A stretch of DNA of 64,000 nt from Sphingobium sp. B2D3C (GCF_025961835.1 NZ_JAOQOK010000001.1:992001-1056000); one strand, 5' to 3'. Shown: positions 6,378-15,295, counted from the stretch's first letter. Notes: generated from the letters alone by a model not told the origin. Translations and numbers: made by a program.

Positions 6378-9233
6378 TTACTCCGCCGCTTCAGCCGTCA
6401 GGCTGGCCACGATCCGCCGCGAGCGCTCGGACCAGCTGTTATAATCCTCCTGCCAATCGGTCGGGCCGTTGGAGGGCGTGATCTGGACAGCTGTCACCTT
6501 GTATTCGGGGCAGTTGGTGGCCCAGTCCGAATATTCGGTGGTCACGACATTGGCCTGCGTGGCGGGGTGGTGGAAGGTGGTGTAGACCACGCCCGGTGCC
6601 ACCCGCTCAGTGATCGTCGCCCGCAGCGTCGTCTCGCCGGTGCGGCTGGAGAGCTTTACCCAGTCGCCATCCTTGAGGCCGCGATTCTCGGCATCGGTCG
6701 GATGGATTTCCAGTAGATCCTCAGGGTGCCAGGCCGTGTTGCCGGTGCGCCGTGTCTGCGCGCCGACATTATACTGGCTGAGGATGCGGCCGGTGGTGAG
6801 CAACAGCGGGAAGCGCGGGCCGGTCTTCTCGTCGGTCGGCACATAATCCGTGACGACGAACTTGCCCTTGCCGCGCACAAAGCCTTCGACGTGCATGATC
6901 GGCGAACCTTCATGCGTCTCGTCCTTAACCGGCCACTGCAGCGATCCCTCGCGCTCCAGACGCGCCCAAGATACGCCTGCGAATGACGGCGTCAAACGGG
7001 CGATTTCGGCGAGGATTTCGCTGGGGTGCTCGTAGTTCCAGCCAAGATCCATGGCATTGGCGAGAAGCTGCGTGATCTCCCAGTCGGCATAGCCATTGGC
7101 GGGCTCCATGACCTTGCGGACCGGCTGGATGCGCCGCTCTGCATTGGTGAAGGTGCCGTTCTTTTCAAGGAAGGTCGAACCGGGCAGGAAGATATGCGCG
7201 TAGTTCGCCGTTTCGTTCAGGAACAGGTCCTGCACGATGACGCACTCCATCGCCTTGAGGCCCGCCGCGACATGCGCGGTATTGGGGTCGGACTGAAGGA
7301 TGTCCTCGCCTTGGATATAGATCGCGCGGAACGTGCCGTCGATCGCGGCGTCCAGCATATTGGGGATGCGCAGGCCCGGCTCGGCATCCAGGGTCACGCC
7401 CCAGTCCGCCTCGAACAGCTCGCGCGTTTCATCGTCGCTGATGTGGCGATAGCCGGGCAATTCGTGCGGGAAGCTGCCCATGTCGCAAGCGCCCTGCACG
7501 TTGTTCTGACCACGCAGCGGGTTCACGCCTACGCCGCGGCGCCCGATATTGCCGGTTACCATCGCAAGGTTGGCGATGGCCATCACCGTCGAGCTGCCCT
7601 GGCTATGCTCGGTGACGCCAAGGCCATAATAGATGGCGCCATTACCGCCAGTCGCGAACAGGCGGGCCGCGCCGCGCAATTCCTCGGCGGGCACGCGGGT
7701 GACGGGCTCCAACGTCTCAGGGCTGTTGCGCTCCTGCGAAACGAAGGCGGCCCAGTCCTGATACTCGTCCCAGTCGCAACGCTCGCGGATGAACGCCTCG
7801 TCAGCGAGACCTTCGGTGACGATCACATGCGCCATGGCAGTGAGCACGGCGACGTTGGTGCCGGGCTGCAGCGCAAGATGGTGCTGCGCGGCGATGTGTG
7901 GCGACTTGACCATGTCCGTCCGGCGCGGATCGATGACGATCAGCTTGGCGCCCTGACGCAGCCGGCGCTTCATCCGGCTCGCGAACACCGGGTGGCCGTC
8001 CGTCGGGTTGGCGCCGATGATCAGGATGACGTCGCTGTCCATCACGCTGTCGAAATCCTGCGTGCCGGCGGAGGTGCCGAAGGTCGTCTTCAGGCCATAG
8101 CCGGTCGGCGAGTGACAGACGCGGGCGCAGGTGTCGGTATTGTTGGAGCCAAAACCTGCGCGGATCAGCTTCTGCACCAGGAAGGTTTCCTCATTGGTGC
8201 AGCGTGACGACGTGATGCCGCCCAATGCGCGCGCACCGTGGGCGGCCTTGATGCGCTTGAGTTCGGATGCGGCGTAGGAAATCGCCTCGTCCCAGCTCAC
8301 CACCTGCCAGGGATCATCCACGCTCTTGCGGATCATCGGTTGGGTGATGCGGTCCTGATGGTTGGCATAGCCCCAGGCGAAGCGGCCCTTGACGCAGCTA
8401 TGGCCGCGATTGGCCTTGCCGTCCTTCCACGGCACCATGCGCACCAGCTGCTCGCCGCGCATTTCCGCGCGGAAGGTGCAGCCGACGCCGCAATAGGCGC
8501 AGGTGGTGACGACGGCCCGCTCGGGCTTGCCGATCTCGACCATCGCCTTTTCCTGAAGCGTGGCGGTGGGGCAGGCCTGCACACAGGCGCCGCATGACAC
8601 GCATTCGGAGGAGAGGAAATCGTCGGACGCGACACCCGCAGACACCATGGAGCCGAAGCCGCGGCCATCGATCGTGAGCGCGAAGGTGCCCTGCACTTCG
8701 TCACAGGCGCGCACGCAGCGCGAGCAGACGATGCACTTGCTGGGGTCGAAATCGAAATAGGGGTTGGACGTGTCCTTCTGGAGACCCAGATGATTGTCGC
8801 CCGTGTAGCCATAACGCACATCGCGGAGGCCGACGGCGGCGGCATTGTCCTGCAGTTCGCAGTCGCCATTGTCCGAGCAGGTCAGGCAGTCCAGCGGGTG
8901 ATCGGAGATGTAGAGCTCCATCACGCCCTTGCGCAGCTTCTGCAGGCGCGGGGTCTGGGTGTGAACGGTCATGCCGTCCATCGCCGGCGTGGTGCAGGAA
9001 GCGGGGGTGCCGCGCATCCCGTCGACCTCGACCAGGCAGAGGCGGCAGGAGCCGAAGCTCTTCACGCTGTCTGTGGCGCAGAGTTTGGGAATGTCGCCGC
9101 CGCATTCGGCAGCCGCGCGCATCACGCTCGTGCCTTCCGGAACGGTGACGGAGCGACCGTCGATGGTCAGCGTGACCATCTTCTCCGATGTGGAAGCGGG
9201 CGTGCCGAAATCGGCCTGAGGTTCATAGCCCAT
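6378..9233 (-). CDS. fdsA: NAD-dependent formate dehydrogenase alpha (catalytic, Mo) subunit
   Basis: From the ATG at 9233 this is a 951-residue protein; a TTG at 9242 is a less likely start. Iron-sulfur sites follow in order. A [2Fe-2S] site has C52, C63, C66 and C80. A His-Cys3 [4Fe-4S] site has H112, C116, C119 and C125. Two ferredoxin clusters have C167-C177 and C211-C221. The cluster next to the molybdopterin has C245, C248, C252 and C280. The active site is C373-H374 in RVCHS, with cysteine as Mo ligand. The C-terminal molydopterin dinucleotide binding domain begins near residue 790. It oxidises formate to CO2 and passes electrons to FdsGB. Confidence 0.97.
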   Translation of the reverse strand: MGYEPQADFGTPASTSEKMVTLTIDGRSVTVPEGTSVMRAAAECGGDIPKLCATDSVKSFGSCRLCLVEVDGMRGTPASCTTPAMDGMTVHTQTPRLQKLRKGVMELYISDHPLDCLTCSDNGDCELQDNAAAVGLRDVRYGYTGDNHLGLQKDTSNPYFDFDPSKCIVCSRCVRACDEVQGTFALTIDGRGFGSMVSAGVASDDFLSSECVSCGACVQACPTATLQEKAMVEIGKPERAVVTTCAYCGVGCTFRAEMRGEQLVRMVPWKDGKANRGHSCVKGRFAWGYANHQDRITQPMIRKSVDDPWQVVSWDEAISYAASELKRIKAAHGARALGGITSSRCTNEETFLVQKLIRAGFGSNNTDTCARVCHSPTGYGLKTTFGTSAGTQDFDSVMDSDVILIIGANPTDGHPVFASRMKRRLRQGAKLIVIDPRRTDMVKSPHIAAQHHLALQPGTNVAVLTAMAHVIVTEGLADEAFIRERCDWDEYQDWAAFVSQERNSPETLEPVTRVPAEELRGAARLFATGGNGAIYYGLGVTEHSQGSSTVMAIANLAMVTGNIGRRGVGVNPLRGQNNVQGACDMGSFPHELPGYRHISDDETRELFEADWGVTLDAEPGLRIPNMLDAAIDGTFRAIYIQGEDILQSDPNTAHVAAGLKAMECVIVQDLFLNETANYAHIFLPGSTFLEKNGTFTNAERRIQPVRKVMEPANGYADWEITQLLANAMDLGWNYEHPSEILAEIARLTPSFAGVSWARLEREGSLQWPVKDETHEGSPIMHVEGFVRGKGKFVVTDYVPTDEKTGPRFPLLLTTGRILSQYNVGAQTRRTGNTAWHPEDLLEIHPTDAENRGLKDGDWVKLSSRTGETTLRATITERVAPGVVYTTFHHPATQANVVTTEYSDWATNCPEYKVTAVQITPSNGPTDWQEDYNSWSERSRRIVASLTAEAAE

Positions 9234-9789
9234 GACGTTCAACTCTCTCCAGGTCAGCAGCAGTGTTGATATTAACAGGTTCGCGCGGCAATTGCACGGC
9301 GCGCGCGGAAATACGGTTCGCGAAGGCCTTCATCGAATGCACGCCCTCGCTCTTGAGGATGTCGAGCGCGTCGCCGGCCGCCGAGGCGGGCCACAGGCCG
9401 ATCACCGGCAGGCTCTCGACATAAGCTGGGTATGGCGACAGGCGCTGCAAGAGGTCTTGCGGCAGATCGATGGCATCGCACGGCACGCTCAGCACGGCGG
9501 GGAGCCCGCGCGCCTGTGCTTCGAGCAAGGCCGCAGCGAGTCCGGCCAGCGGCCCCATGTGCGCGGCGGGCTGGTCGGCGATACTGGCCGCGCCGTCATG
9601 CTCGCGACCGACCACGATGGTCTGCGCGCCATGCACGGCCACGGCGTCGATGGCGTGATCGATCAGGGCGCGACCGTGAAAGGTTGCCACGGCCTTGTCA
9701 CTGCCGAAGCGCGTCGACTTGCCGCCAGCGATCACTGCGCCGAGAACGGCCGCGCGATCGAGGGGAAGCAGGCCGACGCAGCAGCTCAT
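9223..9789 (-). CDS. mobA: Molybdenum cofactor guanylyltransferase
   Basis: This 188-residue enzyme joins GMP to molybdopterin to make the MGD form needed by FdsA. The nucleotide-binding loop is GAVIAGGKSTRFGSDKA (residues 17-33), followed by the HMGPLAGLAAAL and VPCDAIDLP blocks of the MobA fold. Its ATG overlaps the fdsB stop as ATGA, and its 3' end overlaps the fdsA start. It is thus translationally locked between the beta and alpha subunit genes. Usual fds operons place cofactor genes at the end or elsewhere, so this insertion is unusual. Confidence 0.93.
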   Translation of the reverse strand: MSCCVGLLPLDRAAVLGAVIAGGKSTRFGSDKAVATFHGRALIDHAIDAVAVHGAQTIVVGREHDGAASIADQPAAHMGPLAGLAAALLEAQARGLPAVLSVPCDAIDLPQDLLQRLSPYPAYVESLPVIGLWPASAAGDALDILKSEGVHSMKAFANRISARAVQLPREPVNINTAADLERVERHGL

Positions 9790-11327
9790 TCAGCCGCCTC
9801 GGGGAGGCTCTGACGGGCGCCGAAATCCTCGGGCCAGTGCTTGAGCGCGCTCATCACCGGATAGGGCGTAAAGCCGCCTAGAGCGCAGAGCGAACCGAAC
9901 TTCATCGTCTCGCACAGATCTTCCAGCAGGACGATCTCGTCCTCCAGGCTGCGCGGCGCGGTGGGGGCGTTGTGCATCTGCGGAAGACCCTCGAGCGTAT
10001 CGCGCTGGCGCGGCACGCGCGCCATGATCCGGTCAATCAGTTCCTTGCCGCGTACCGAGCCGATGCGGCAGGGCGTGCACTTGCCGCAGCTTTCCGCCGC
10101 GCAGAATTCCATGGCGAAGCGCGCCATGCCGGCCATGTCCGCGCCCTCGCCGAACACGGTGATACCACCATGGCCGATCAGCGCATCGACGGCGGCATAA
10201 GCCTCATAGTCGAACGGAATGTCGAACTGGTCCGGGTGCAGATAGGCACCGAGCGGACCGCCAACCTGTGCGGCCTTGACCGGCGAGCCGTCGTCCGTGC
10301 CGCCGCCAATCTCGTTGACGAGCTGGCCAAGCGTGATGCCGAACGCCGTTTCATACAGGCCGCCATGCTTGATGTTGCCGGCAAGCTGGATCGGCATCGT
10401 GCCCCGCGAGCGACCCATGCCATAATCGGCATAGGCCTTGGCGCCCTTGGCCAGAATGTAAGGCACAGCCGCGAGGCTGAGCACATTGTTGACGATGGTG
10501 GGCTTGCCGAACAGGCCGACCAGCGCCGGGATCGGCGGCTTGGCCCGCACTTCGCCGCGCTTGCCTTCCAGGCTGTTGAGCAGCGAGGTTTCCTCACCGC
10601 ACACATAGGCGCCGGCACCGACGCGGACTTCCAGCACGAACGGCGCAACGAGATGCGCGCTGCGGCGGATCGCTTCTTCCAGCTTGGCGATGGCGTGGGG
10701 ATATTCCGAGCGGACGTAGATATAACCCTTGGTCGCGCCGGTCGCGAGGCCGGCAATCGCCATGCCCTCGATCAGGCAATAGGGGTCGCCCTCCATCAGC
10801 ATACGGTCGGCAAAAGTCGCGCTGTCGCCTTCGTCGGCATTGCAGACGATATATTTCTGGTCCGCCACCGCAGCCGCGACGGTGCGCCACTTGATGCCGG
10901 TGGGGAAGCCGGCGCCACCGCGACCGCGCAGGCCCGAGGCCACGACTTCCTCGACCGTCGCCTCGGCGCCGATCTCGCGGGCGCGGGCGAGGCCTTTCCA
11001 GCCGCCGGTCGCTTCATAGTCCGCAAGCTCGGTCGGGCGCGTCTTGCCGGCGCGGGCGAAGGTCAGCCGCTGCTGCTTGGCAATGAACGGATGCTCGGCA
11101 ATCACGCCGATGCCGAGCGGCGACGAGCCGTCCAGAATCGCCGCAACATCATCGGCCGTTGCCGGGCCGAAGCCCTTACCGTCGATCTCCACCAGCGGCT
11201 CAAGCCACTGCATTCCCCAGCTCGAAACCCGCTCGACGGTCGCGCCCGCCCTTGCAAAGGCATCGGCAACCGCGTCGGCACCGCAGGCGATGGCCAGCGC
11301 GTCGTCGGAAATGCGCACCATGACCAT
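9786..11327 (-). CDS. fdsB: NAD-dependent formate dehydrogenase beta subunit (NADH/FMN module)
   Basis: The 513-residue NuoF-like protein carries FMN, the NAD site and one [4Fe-4S] cluster, passing electrons from FdsA to NAD+. Visible are GRGGAGFPTG (residues 135-144) for NAD binding, CNADEGDSATFADR (from about residue 162) for FMN, a SLBB-type segment, and ESCGKCTPCRIG near residue 425 for the cluster. The first 80 residues form the thioredoxin-like extension typical of FdsB. The ATG at 11327 comes one base after the fdsG stop. An earlier TTG at 11336 would overlap it. Confidence 0.96.
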   Translation of the reverse strand: MVMVRISDDALAIACGADAVADAFARAGATVERVSSWGMQWLEPLVEIDGKGFGPATADDVAAILDGSSPLGIGVIAEHPFIAKQQRLTFARAGKTRPTELADYEATGGWKGLARAREIGAEATVEEVVASGLRGRGGAGFPTGIKWRTVAAAVADQKYIVCNADEGDSATFADRMLMEGDPYCLIEGMAIAGLATGATKGYIYVRSEYPHAIAKLEEAIRRSAHLVAPFVLEVRVGAGAYVCGEETSLLNSLEGKRGEVRAKPPIPALVGLFGKPTIVNNVLSLAAVPYILAKGAKAYADYGMGRSRGTMPIQLAGNIKHGGLYETAFGITLGQLVNEIGGGTDDGSPVKAAQVGGPLGAYLHPDQFDIPFDYEAYAAVDALIGHGGITVFGEGADMAGMARFAMEFCAAESCGKCTPCRIGSVRGKELIDRIMARVPRQRDTLEGLPQMHNAPTAPRSLEDEIVLLEDLCETMKFGSLCALGGFTPYPVMSALKHWPEDFGARQSLPEAAE

Positions 11328-11328
11328 G

Positions 11329-11763
11329 TCAGGCAATCTCCCGGATCAGCTTCTCGAGCTTGGGCGCGTCCAGCCGGGCGTGAACGGCATTGCCGATCAT
11401 CGCATTGGGGCCGACGCTGCACAGGCCGAGGCAATAAATGGTTTCAATCTTCACGCGCTCGCTGGCCGCGGCAACCGCGCCATCGACCAGAGCTTCGACG
11501 CCGCGTGCCTTGCAGGATTCCGCACGGCACAGCTTGAGCACCGGCGCCGCCTTGGGCTCGGCGGTAAAATCATGATAAAAGCTCACCACGCCATGCACTT
11601 CGGCGCGGCTCAGGTTGAGCGCGAGGGCGATCTGGCGCTTGGACGCCTCGTCCACGCAGCCGAACTCGGCCTGCACGTCATGGAGGATGGGGAGAAGAGG
11701 CCCTTCGCGGCGGCTATGGCTCGCGATGATCTCGTCCAGCCGATCGGCTTTGGCGTCTCTCAT
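11329..11763 (-). CDS. fdsG: NAD-dependent formate dehydrogenase gamma subunit ([2Fe-2S])
   Basis: The 144-residue NuoE-like protein has a helical N-terminal half and a thioredoxin-like [2Fe-2S] domain. The four cluster cysteines are C79, C84, C111 and C115. It works with FdsB as the diaphorase module. It is the first gene of the operon, with GGGAGA seven bases ahead of the ATG. The 182 bases upstream contain no LysR-type fdsR regulator gene, unlike well-studied fds loci. Confidence 0.95.
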   Translation of the reverse strand: MRDAKADRLDEIIASHSRREGPLLPILHDVQAEFGCVDEASKRQIALALNLSRAEVHGVVSFYHDFTAEPKAAPVLKLCRAESCKARGVEALVDGAVAAASERVKIETIYCLGLCSVGPNAMIGNAVHARLDAPKLEKLIREIA

Positions 11764-11945
11764 GCGCGCGGGTCTCCCAAGTCTTCTTTCGTTGCTGAAA
11801 TTCGTTTGTGTTACTGCCTATTTTTTGCGCGGCTGGCAAGCGCAAACCGCTGGATCGCGTTGTTGCGAGAGGCTTGCAAAAGGCGGTGTGCACGCATGGC
11901 CCGCGCGCTGGTCAGACTGGTGATGTGACGACCATGCGGGCGCAA
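11764..11945 (-). promoter_or_regulatory. Upstream region of the fds operon
   Basis: These 182 bases separate the amidotransferase stop from fdsG and must hold the fds promoter unless transcription reads through. On the - strand an AT-rich patch (about 11803-11830) follows TTGCGC, giving a possible -35/-10 pair around 17 bases apart. CGCATGG and CCATGCG, about 30 bases apart near 11897-11937, may form a long hairpin behind the amidotransferase gene. No gene is visible here. Confidence 0.35.
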
Positions 11946-12659
11946 TCACGCGGCCGCTTTCAGTCCCGCCAGCCAGTCGCCGAGCATGGCGCGCCCGGCG
12001 GAGACGGCCCGAGGTCCGAGCCGATCATGGGCGGCGCGCAGGCTGTCGTTGCAGCTGCCGGATTCCGCCGCAGCCTCCGGCCATTCCTCCATCCACTGGT
12101 AGAAGCGCGCATCCTCGACCATCTCGGCATGGAATTGCAAGGCAAGCAGATGTTGTCCCCGCCGGAAGGCCTGATGCGTGTAGCGGTCGCTGGACGCAAG
12201 CAGTTGGGTGCCTTCCGGCAGGGTGAACGTGTCGCCGTGCCAGTGCAGAACCGGCACGTCGACAAGATGAGAGAGCGGGCCGGTGCGGCCGGCATCGTTG
12301 ACCTTGACCGAATGAAAGCCGACCTCCTTGACCGGGCCGGGATAAACCTTCGCGCCGAGCGCCGCCGCGATCATCTGCGCGCCGAAGCACACGCCGAGCG
12401 TGGGGCGGTCGGCCGCCAGCCGCAGCGCCAGGCGGCGCAGCTGGCAGGCGATCCACGGATAGCGATCCTGCTCATACACCCCCATCGGCCCGCCCATCAT
12501 GATGAGCAGATCGGGTTCTCGCAGGTCGAGCGTGGCGAAGGCGGGGTCGGTCACATCGATCCGGTGGATCGCATAGCCGGCCGCTTCCACCGGCTCCCGA
12601 TATCCCGCCATGCCCTCATGGGGGACGTGCCGAATCACAAGCGCGCGCTTCATCGTCAT
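11946..12659 (-). CDS. Type 1 (class I) glutamine amidotransferase-like protein
   Basis: This 237-residue protein resembles the GMP-synthase amidotransferase domain. The nucleophile is C91 in GVCFGAQ, the oxyanion region is MMGGPMGVYEQD (about residues 54-65), and the catalytic His lies in LQFHAEMVE. Stand-alone homologues are often annotated as GMP synthase-like or gamma-glutamyl hydrolases, and the acceptor is unknown. Three in-frame ATGs lie close together (12665, 12659, 12653). GAGAGG is best spaced for 12659. It follows a 54-residue small gene by about 20 bases, which suggests co-transcription. Confidence 0.88.
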   Translation of the reverse strand: MTMKRALVIRHVPHEGMAGYREPVEAAGYAIHRIDVTDPAFATLDLREPDLLIMMGGPMGVYEQDRYPWIACQLRRLALRLAADRPTLGVCFGAQMIAAALGAKVYPGPVKEVGFHSVKVNDAGRTGPLSHLVDVPVLHWHGDTFTLPEGTQLLASSDRYTHQAFRRGQHLLALQFHAEMVEDARFYQWMEEWPEAAAESGSCNDSLRAAHDRLGPRAVSAGRAMLGDWLAGLKAAA

Positions 12660-12684
12660 CGTCATTGGCCTCTCGAAATGAGTG

Positions 12685-12849
12685 TCAGAGGCCGACGCGC
12701 GACCAGAAGTCACTGGCACTGGCGAGGGGCGGCGAGTCGTGCGGGGCCGCAGGCGCCAGTCGCCAGCTTGGATGCGGAAGGGGCGTCAGCGCGCGGCCGG
12801 CTCGCTGGGCATGATTACGGTTACGGCGGGGAATGGAACGGATAGCCAT
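12685..12849 (-). CDS. Small hypothetical protein, 54 residues
   Basis: An ATG at 12849 follows a GGAGAA ribosome site by six bases and opens a 54-codon frame ending at TGA 12685-12687. The peptide begins MAIRSIPRRNRN, is rich in Arg, Pro and Ala, and ends in the hydrophobic motif SDFWSRVGL. Codon third positions are G/C-rich as in the neighbours. The next gene, a glutamine amidotransferase, starts about 20 bases later. I do not recognise the family. The good ribosome site and operon spacing are the main support. Confidence 0.6.
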   Translation of the reverse strand: MAIRSIPRRNRNHAQRAGRALTPLPHPSWRLAPAAPHDSPPLASASDFWSRVGL

Positions 12850-12964
12850 ATCGTTTCTCCAGTACGGAGCACGAAGCCGGCGTTGTCGCGTGGGATTCGT
12901 GCGCTTTAGCGGTTGGTGACGCGGAGCAAGCTGACAAACATCAAAAGCCGCGTTCCGGGCTGGA

Positions 12965-12979
12965 GGCGGCAGCGCCGCC
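12965..12979. other. Short GC hairpin in the 12.85-13.09 kb gap
   Basis: GGCGGC-AGC-GCCGCC forms a perfect 6-bp stem in the 238-base gap between the end of the unknown gene at 13.1 kb and the small gene at 12.8 kb. There is no T run. The gap otherwise shows no frame or RNA gene that I can support, and it probably holds the promoter of the small gene/amidotransferase unit. Confidence 0.3.
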
Positions 12980-13087
12980 CGTCATTCCGGACAAAAGGGG
13001 TTTAAGCCGGGAGGTGCGGCACCGGCAATCAAGCGATCTTTGCAGGGGTGATAGTTTAGCTCGGCCGGCCGCGCGGTCGTCTGCGCG

Positions 13088-13957
13088 TCAAAGCACGCCG
13101 AAGGTCCAGCCTTCCGTCCGCGCCAGTTCCGGCGTCAGCGCCTGTGGTGCCCACAGGGCCGGCTCGCGATGCACCAGCCGCAGCCAGGCCGCGCTGAGCA
13201 GCGCATCGGTGGCATGGTCGCTGTATCGGCCGGTGAACCGCACATGCGGCCCGCTGGCGAGCCGCGCAAGGCAGGCATCCAATTCGGCCTCGCGAACCTT
13301 GGTCTGGCCCTTGCGCTTGCCGGCGGCGAGCGCGGCAAGGCTCGTATAAATTTCCACGATCAGACTGCCTGAGCCGGGGTCGGCATCGAACGGCCAGACC
13401 GGCATGTCCGCCTGGATACGGTGCAGCACCCGCATCCCGGTCAGGCTGGATTTGCCGACCTGCGCGGCGCCGACGAGATTGAGGTTGCTGCAGGGATTGA
13501 GGCCCTGTGCCTGCTGGGCCAACTCGGTCTGGCGCAAACGCCCGCGTCCGCCACCGAACAGATCGCCCTCCCGGCCCCCATGGCGCCGGAAATGCCGCGC
13601 GGCCTCTGGGTGATCGACAAAGGCGCCGGCCCCCAGATGCGGCTCATCGGCGCAGATGTCTTCGACCAATGCCCAGAGCTGGCGGGCGTCGGGCGGGGAA
13701 CGGTCCCAGCCTGGGAAGAAGGCGCCCTTATCGGCGAAGGGCAGGGACGGGCCGAGATCAAGGCCGACCAACGTCTCGCGCGGCATGTCGCGGCGCATCC
13801 AGTCGAGCACGTCGGGGCGTGACCAGATGTGGCCGGGGCGGACCAGCGCCGGGCCAGCGCCGCTATCCGCGTCGCAGATGGCGACGGCAATGCCCGGCTG
13901 TCGCGGCCCCTGTGCGCCCGACCAGTCGATTGCGGCGAAATGGCGGAAGCGGCTCAC
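13088..13957 (-). CDS. Uncharacterised protein with RNase-H-like N-terminal motif, rarA-linked
   Basis: The 289-residue protein opens with FRHFAAIDWSGA and contains VGLDLGPSLPF near residue 64. This spacing of acidic strand ends resembles the RNase-H-like DUF429 group. A further acidic candidate is DHATDALLSAAW near the C-terminus, which fits the third catalytic carboxylate. It starts (GTG) 15 bases after the rarA stop with no clear ribosome site, so it is probably translated from the rarA mRNA. Function is unknown, and the fold assignment is an inference from motifs. Confidence 0.7.
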   Translation of the reverse strand: MSRFRHFAAIDWSGAQGPRQPGIAVAICDADSGAGPALVRPGHIWSRPDVLDWMRRDMPRETLVGLDLGPSLPFADKGAFFPGWDRSPPDARQLWALVEDICADEPHLGAGAFVDHPEAARHFRRHGGREGDLFGGGRGRLRQTELAQQAQGLNPCSNLNLVGAAQVGKSSLTGMRVLHRIQADMPVWPFDADPGSGSLIVEIYTSLAALAAGKRKGQTKVREAELDACLARLASGPHVRFTGRYSDHATDALLSAAWLRLVHREPALWAPQALTPELARTEGWTFGVL

Positions 13958-13972
13958 GGGTGGCGGGTGGGA

Positions 13973-15295
13973 TCAGTCACCGCGCAAGTCGCGCCGACGC
14001 TCATCCCACCAGGCGATGCGCTCGGCGATCCGCTTCTCGAACCCGCGCTCGGTGGGCGCGTAAAAGGTCTGCGGCGCCATCTCCTCGGGCCAGTAATTGT
14101 CGCCTGAGAAGCCGCCTTCCACATCATGATCGTAGCTATAGCCCTTGCCATAGCCGATCTCCTTCATGAGCTTGGTCGGCGCATTGAGGATGTTCGCGGG
14201 CGGCATCAGCGATCCGGTTTGTTTGGCGCTGGCAAAGGCCGCTTTTTGCGCCTTGTAGGCGGCGTTGGATTTGGGCGCGGTCGCGAGATACAGGCAGGCT
14301 TGCACGATCGCCAGTTCGCCCTCGGGCGAGCCGAGGAACTCGTATGCATCCTTGGCGGCGAGGCATTGGGTGAGCGCCTGTGGGTCGGCCAGGCCGACAT
14401 CTTCGCTGGCGAAGCGCACCAGCCGGCGCAGGACGTAAAGCGGTTCCTCTCCGGCAACCAGCATCCGCGCGAGATAATAGAGCGCGGCCTGCGGATCGGA
14501 GCCGCGCAGCGCCTTGTGGAGCGCGGAAATCAGATTGTAATGCCCGTCGCGATCCTTGTCATAGACCGGCATCCGGCGGTGGAGCAGGGCGGCGAGACCC
14601 GCCGGGTCCAGCGGCTCGGTGAGGCCGATACCCTGCAGCGTCTCCACCTGATTGAGCAGGAAGCGGCCATCACCGTCAGCCGAAGCCACGAGCGCGGCGC
14701 GGGCATCGTCGGTGAGCGGCAGCGGTGCACCAGTCAACGCTTCCGCGCGCGAGATCAACGTATCGAGCGCGGCTTCGTCCAGCCGGCGCAGGATGAGCAC
14801 CTGCGCGCGGCTGAGCAGCGCCGCGTTGAGAGCGAAGCTCGGATTTTCTGTGGTGGCGCCGACCAGCGTGACGGTGCCATCCTCGACATAAGGCAGAAAG
14901 CCATCCTGCTGTGCGCGATTGAAGCGATGGATTTCATCCACGAACAGAAGCGTGCGTTGCCCGGCGCGGGCGGCATCGCGCGCGGCCGCAAAGGCAGCTT
15001 TGAGGTCCGCCACGCCGGAAAAGACCGCGGAGATCGGCGCAAAGCGCATGTCCACCGCTTCGGCCAGCAGGCGCGCCAGCGTGGTCTTGCCGGTGCCTGG
15101 CGGTCCCCACAGGATCATTGAGGAGAGCCGTCCCGCCTCCACCATGCGCCCGATGGCGCCATCAGCACCGGTGAGGTGGTCTTGCCCGACCACGTCATCG
15201 AGCGTGCGCGGGCGCAGACGATCGGCCAGCGGCGCATCCGCGCGAGGCTCGGCAGGGCTGGAGGCGGCGGCAAGGCCGCCGAAGAGATCAGACAT
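13973..15295 (-). CDS. rarA: Replication-associated recombination protein A (RarA/MgsA AAA+ ATPase)
   Basis: This 440-residue AAA+ ATPase is related to clamp-loader and RuvB proteins and acts at stalled replication forks. The Walker A motif is GPPGTGKT (residues 64-71). The Walker B and sensor region is LLFVDEIHRFNRAQQDGFLP followed by GATTENPSF. The C-terminal tetramerisation part has RMLVAGEEPLYVLRRLVRFASEDVG and ends with the family block YGKGYSYDHD. The first residues (SDLFGG) resemble the N-terminal peptide that contacts SSB or the clamp in relatives. It is followed by an RNase-H-like unknown gene. Confidence 0.96.
   Translation of the reverse strand: MSDLFGGLAAASSPAEPRADAPLADRLRPRTLDDVVGQDHLTGADGAIGRMVEAGRLSSMILWGPPGTGKTTLARLLAEAVDMRFAPISAVFSGVADLKAAFAAARDAARAGQRTLLFVDEIHRFNRAQQDGFLPYVEDGTVTLVGATTENPSFALNAALLSRAQVLILRRLDEAALDTLISRAEALTGAPLPLTDDARAALVASADGDGRFLLNQVETLQGIGLTEPLDPAGLAALLHRRMPVYDKDRDGHYNLISALHKALRGSDPQAALYYLARMLVAGEEPLYVLRRLVRFASEDVGLADPQALTQCLAAKDAYEFLGSPEGELAIVQACLYLATAPKSNAAYKAQKAAFASAKQTGSLMPPANILNAPTKLMKEIGYGKGYSYDHDVEGGFSGDNYWPEEMAPQTFYAPTERGFEKRIAERIAWWDERRRDLRGD

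Noticed and set aside
9972-11537. 521-codon + strand frame opposite fdsB
   Set aside because: Arg/Ala/Gly/His-rich translation with no motif, opposite an unambiguous FdsB.
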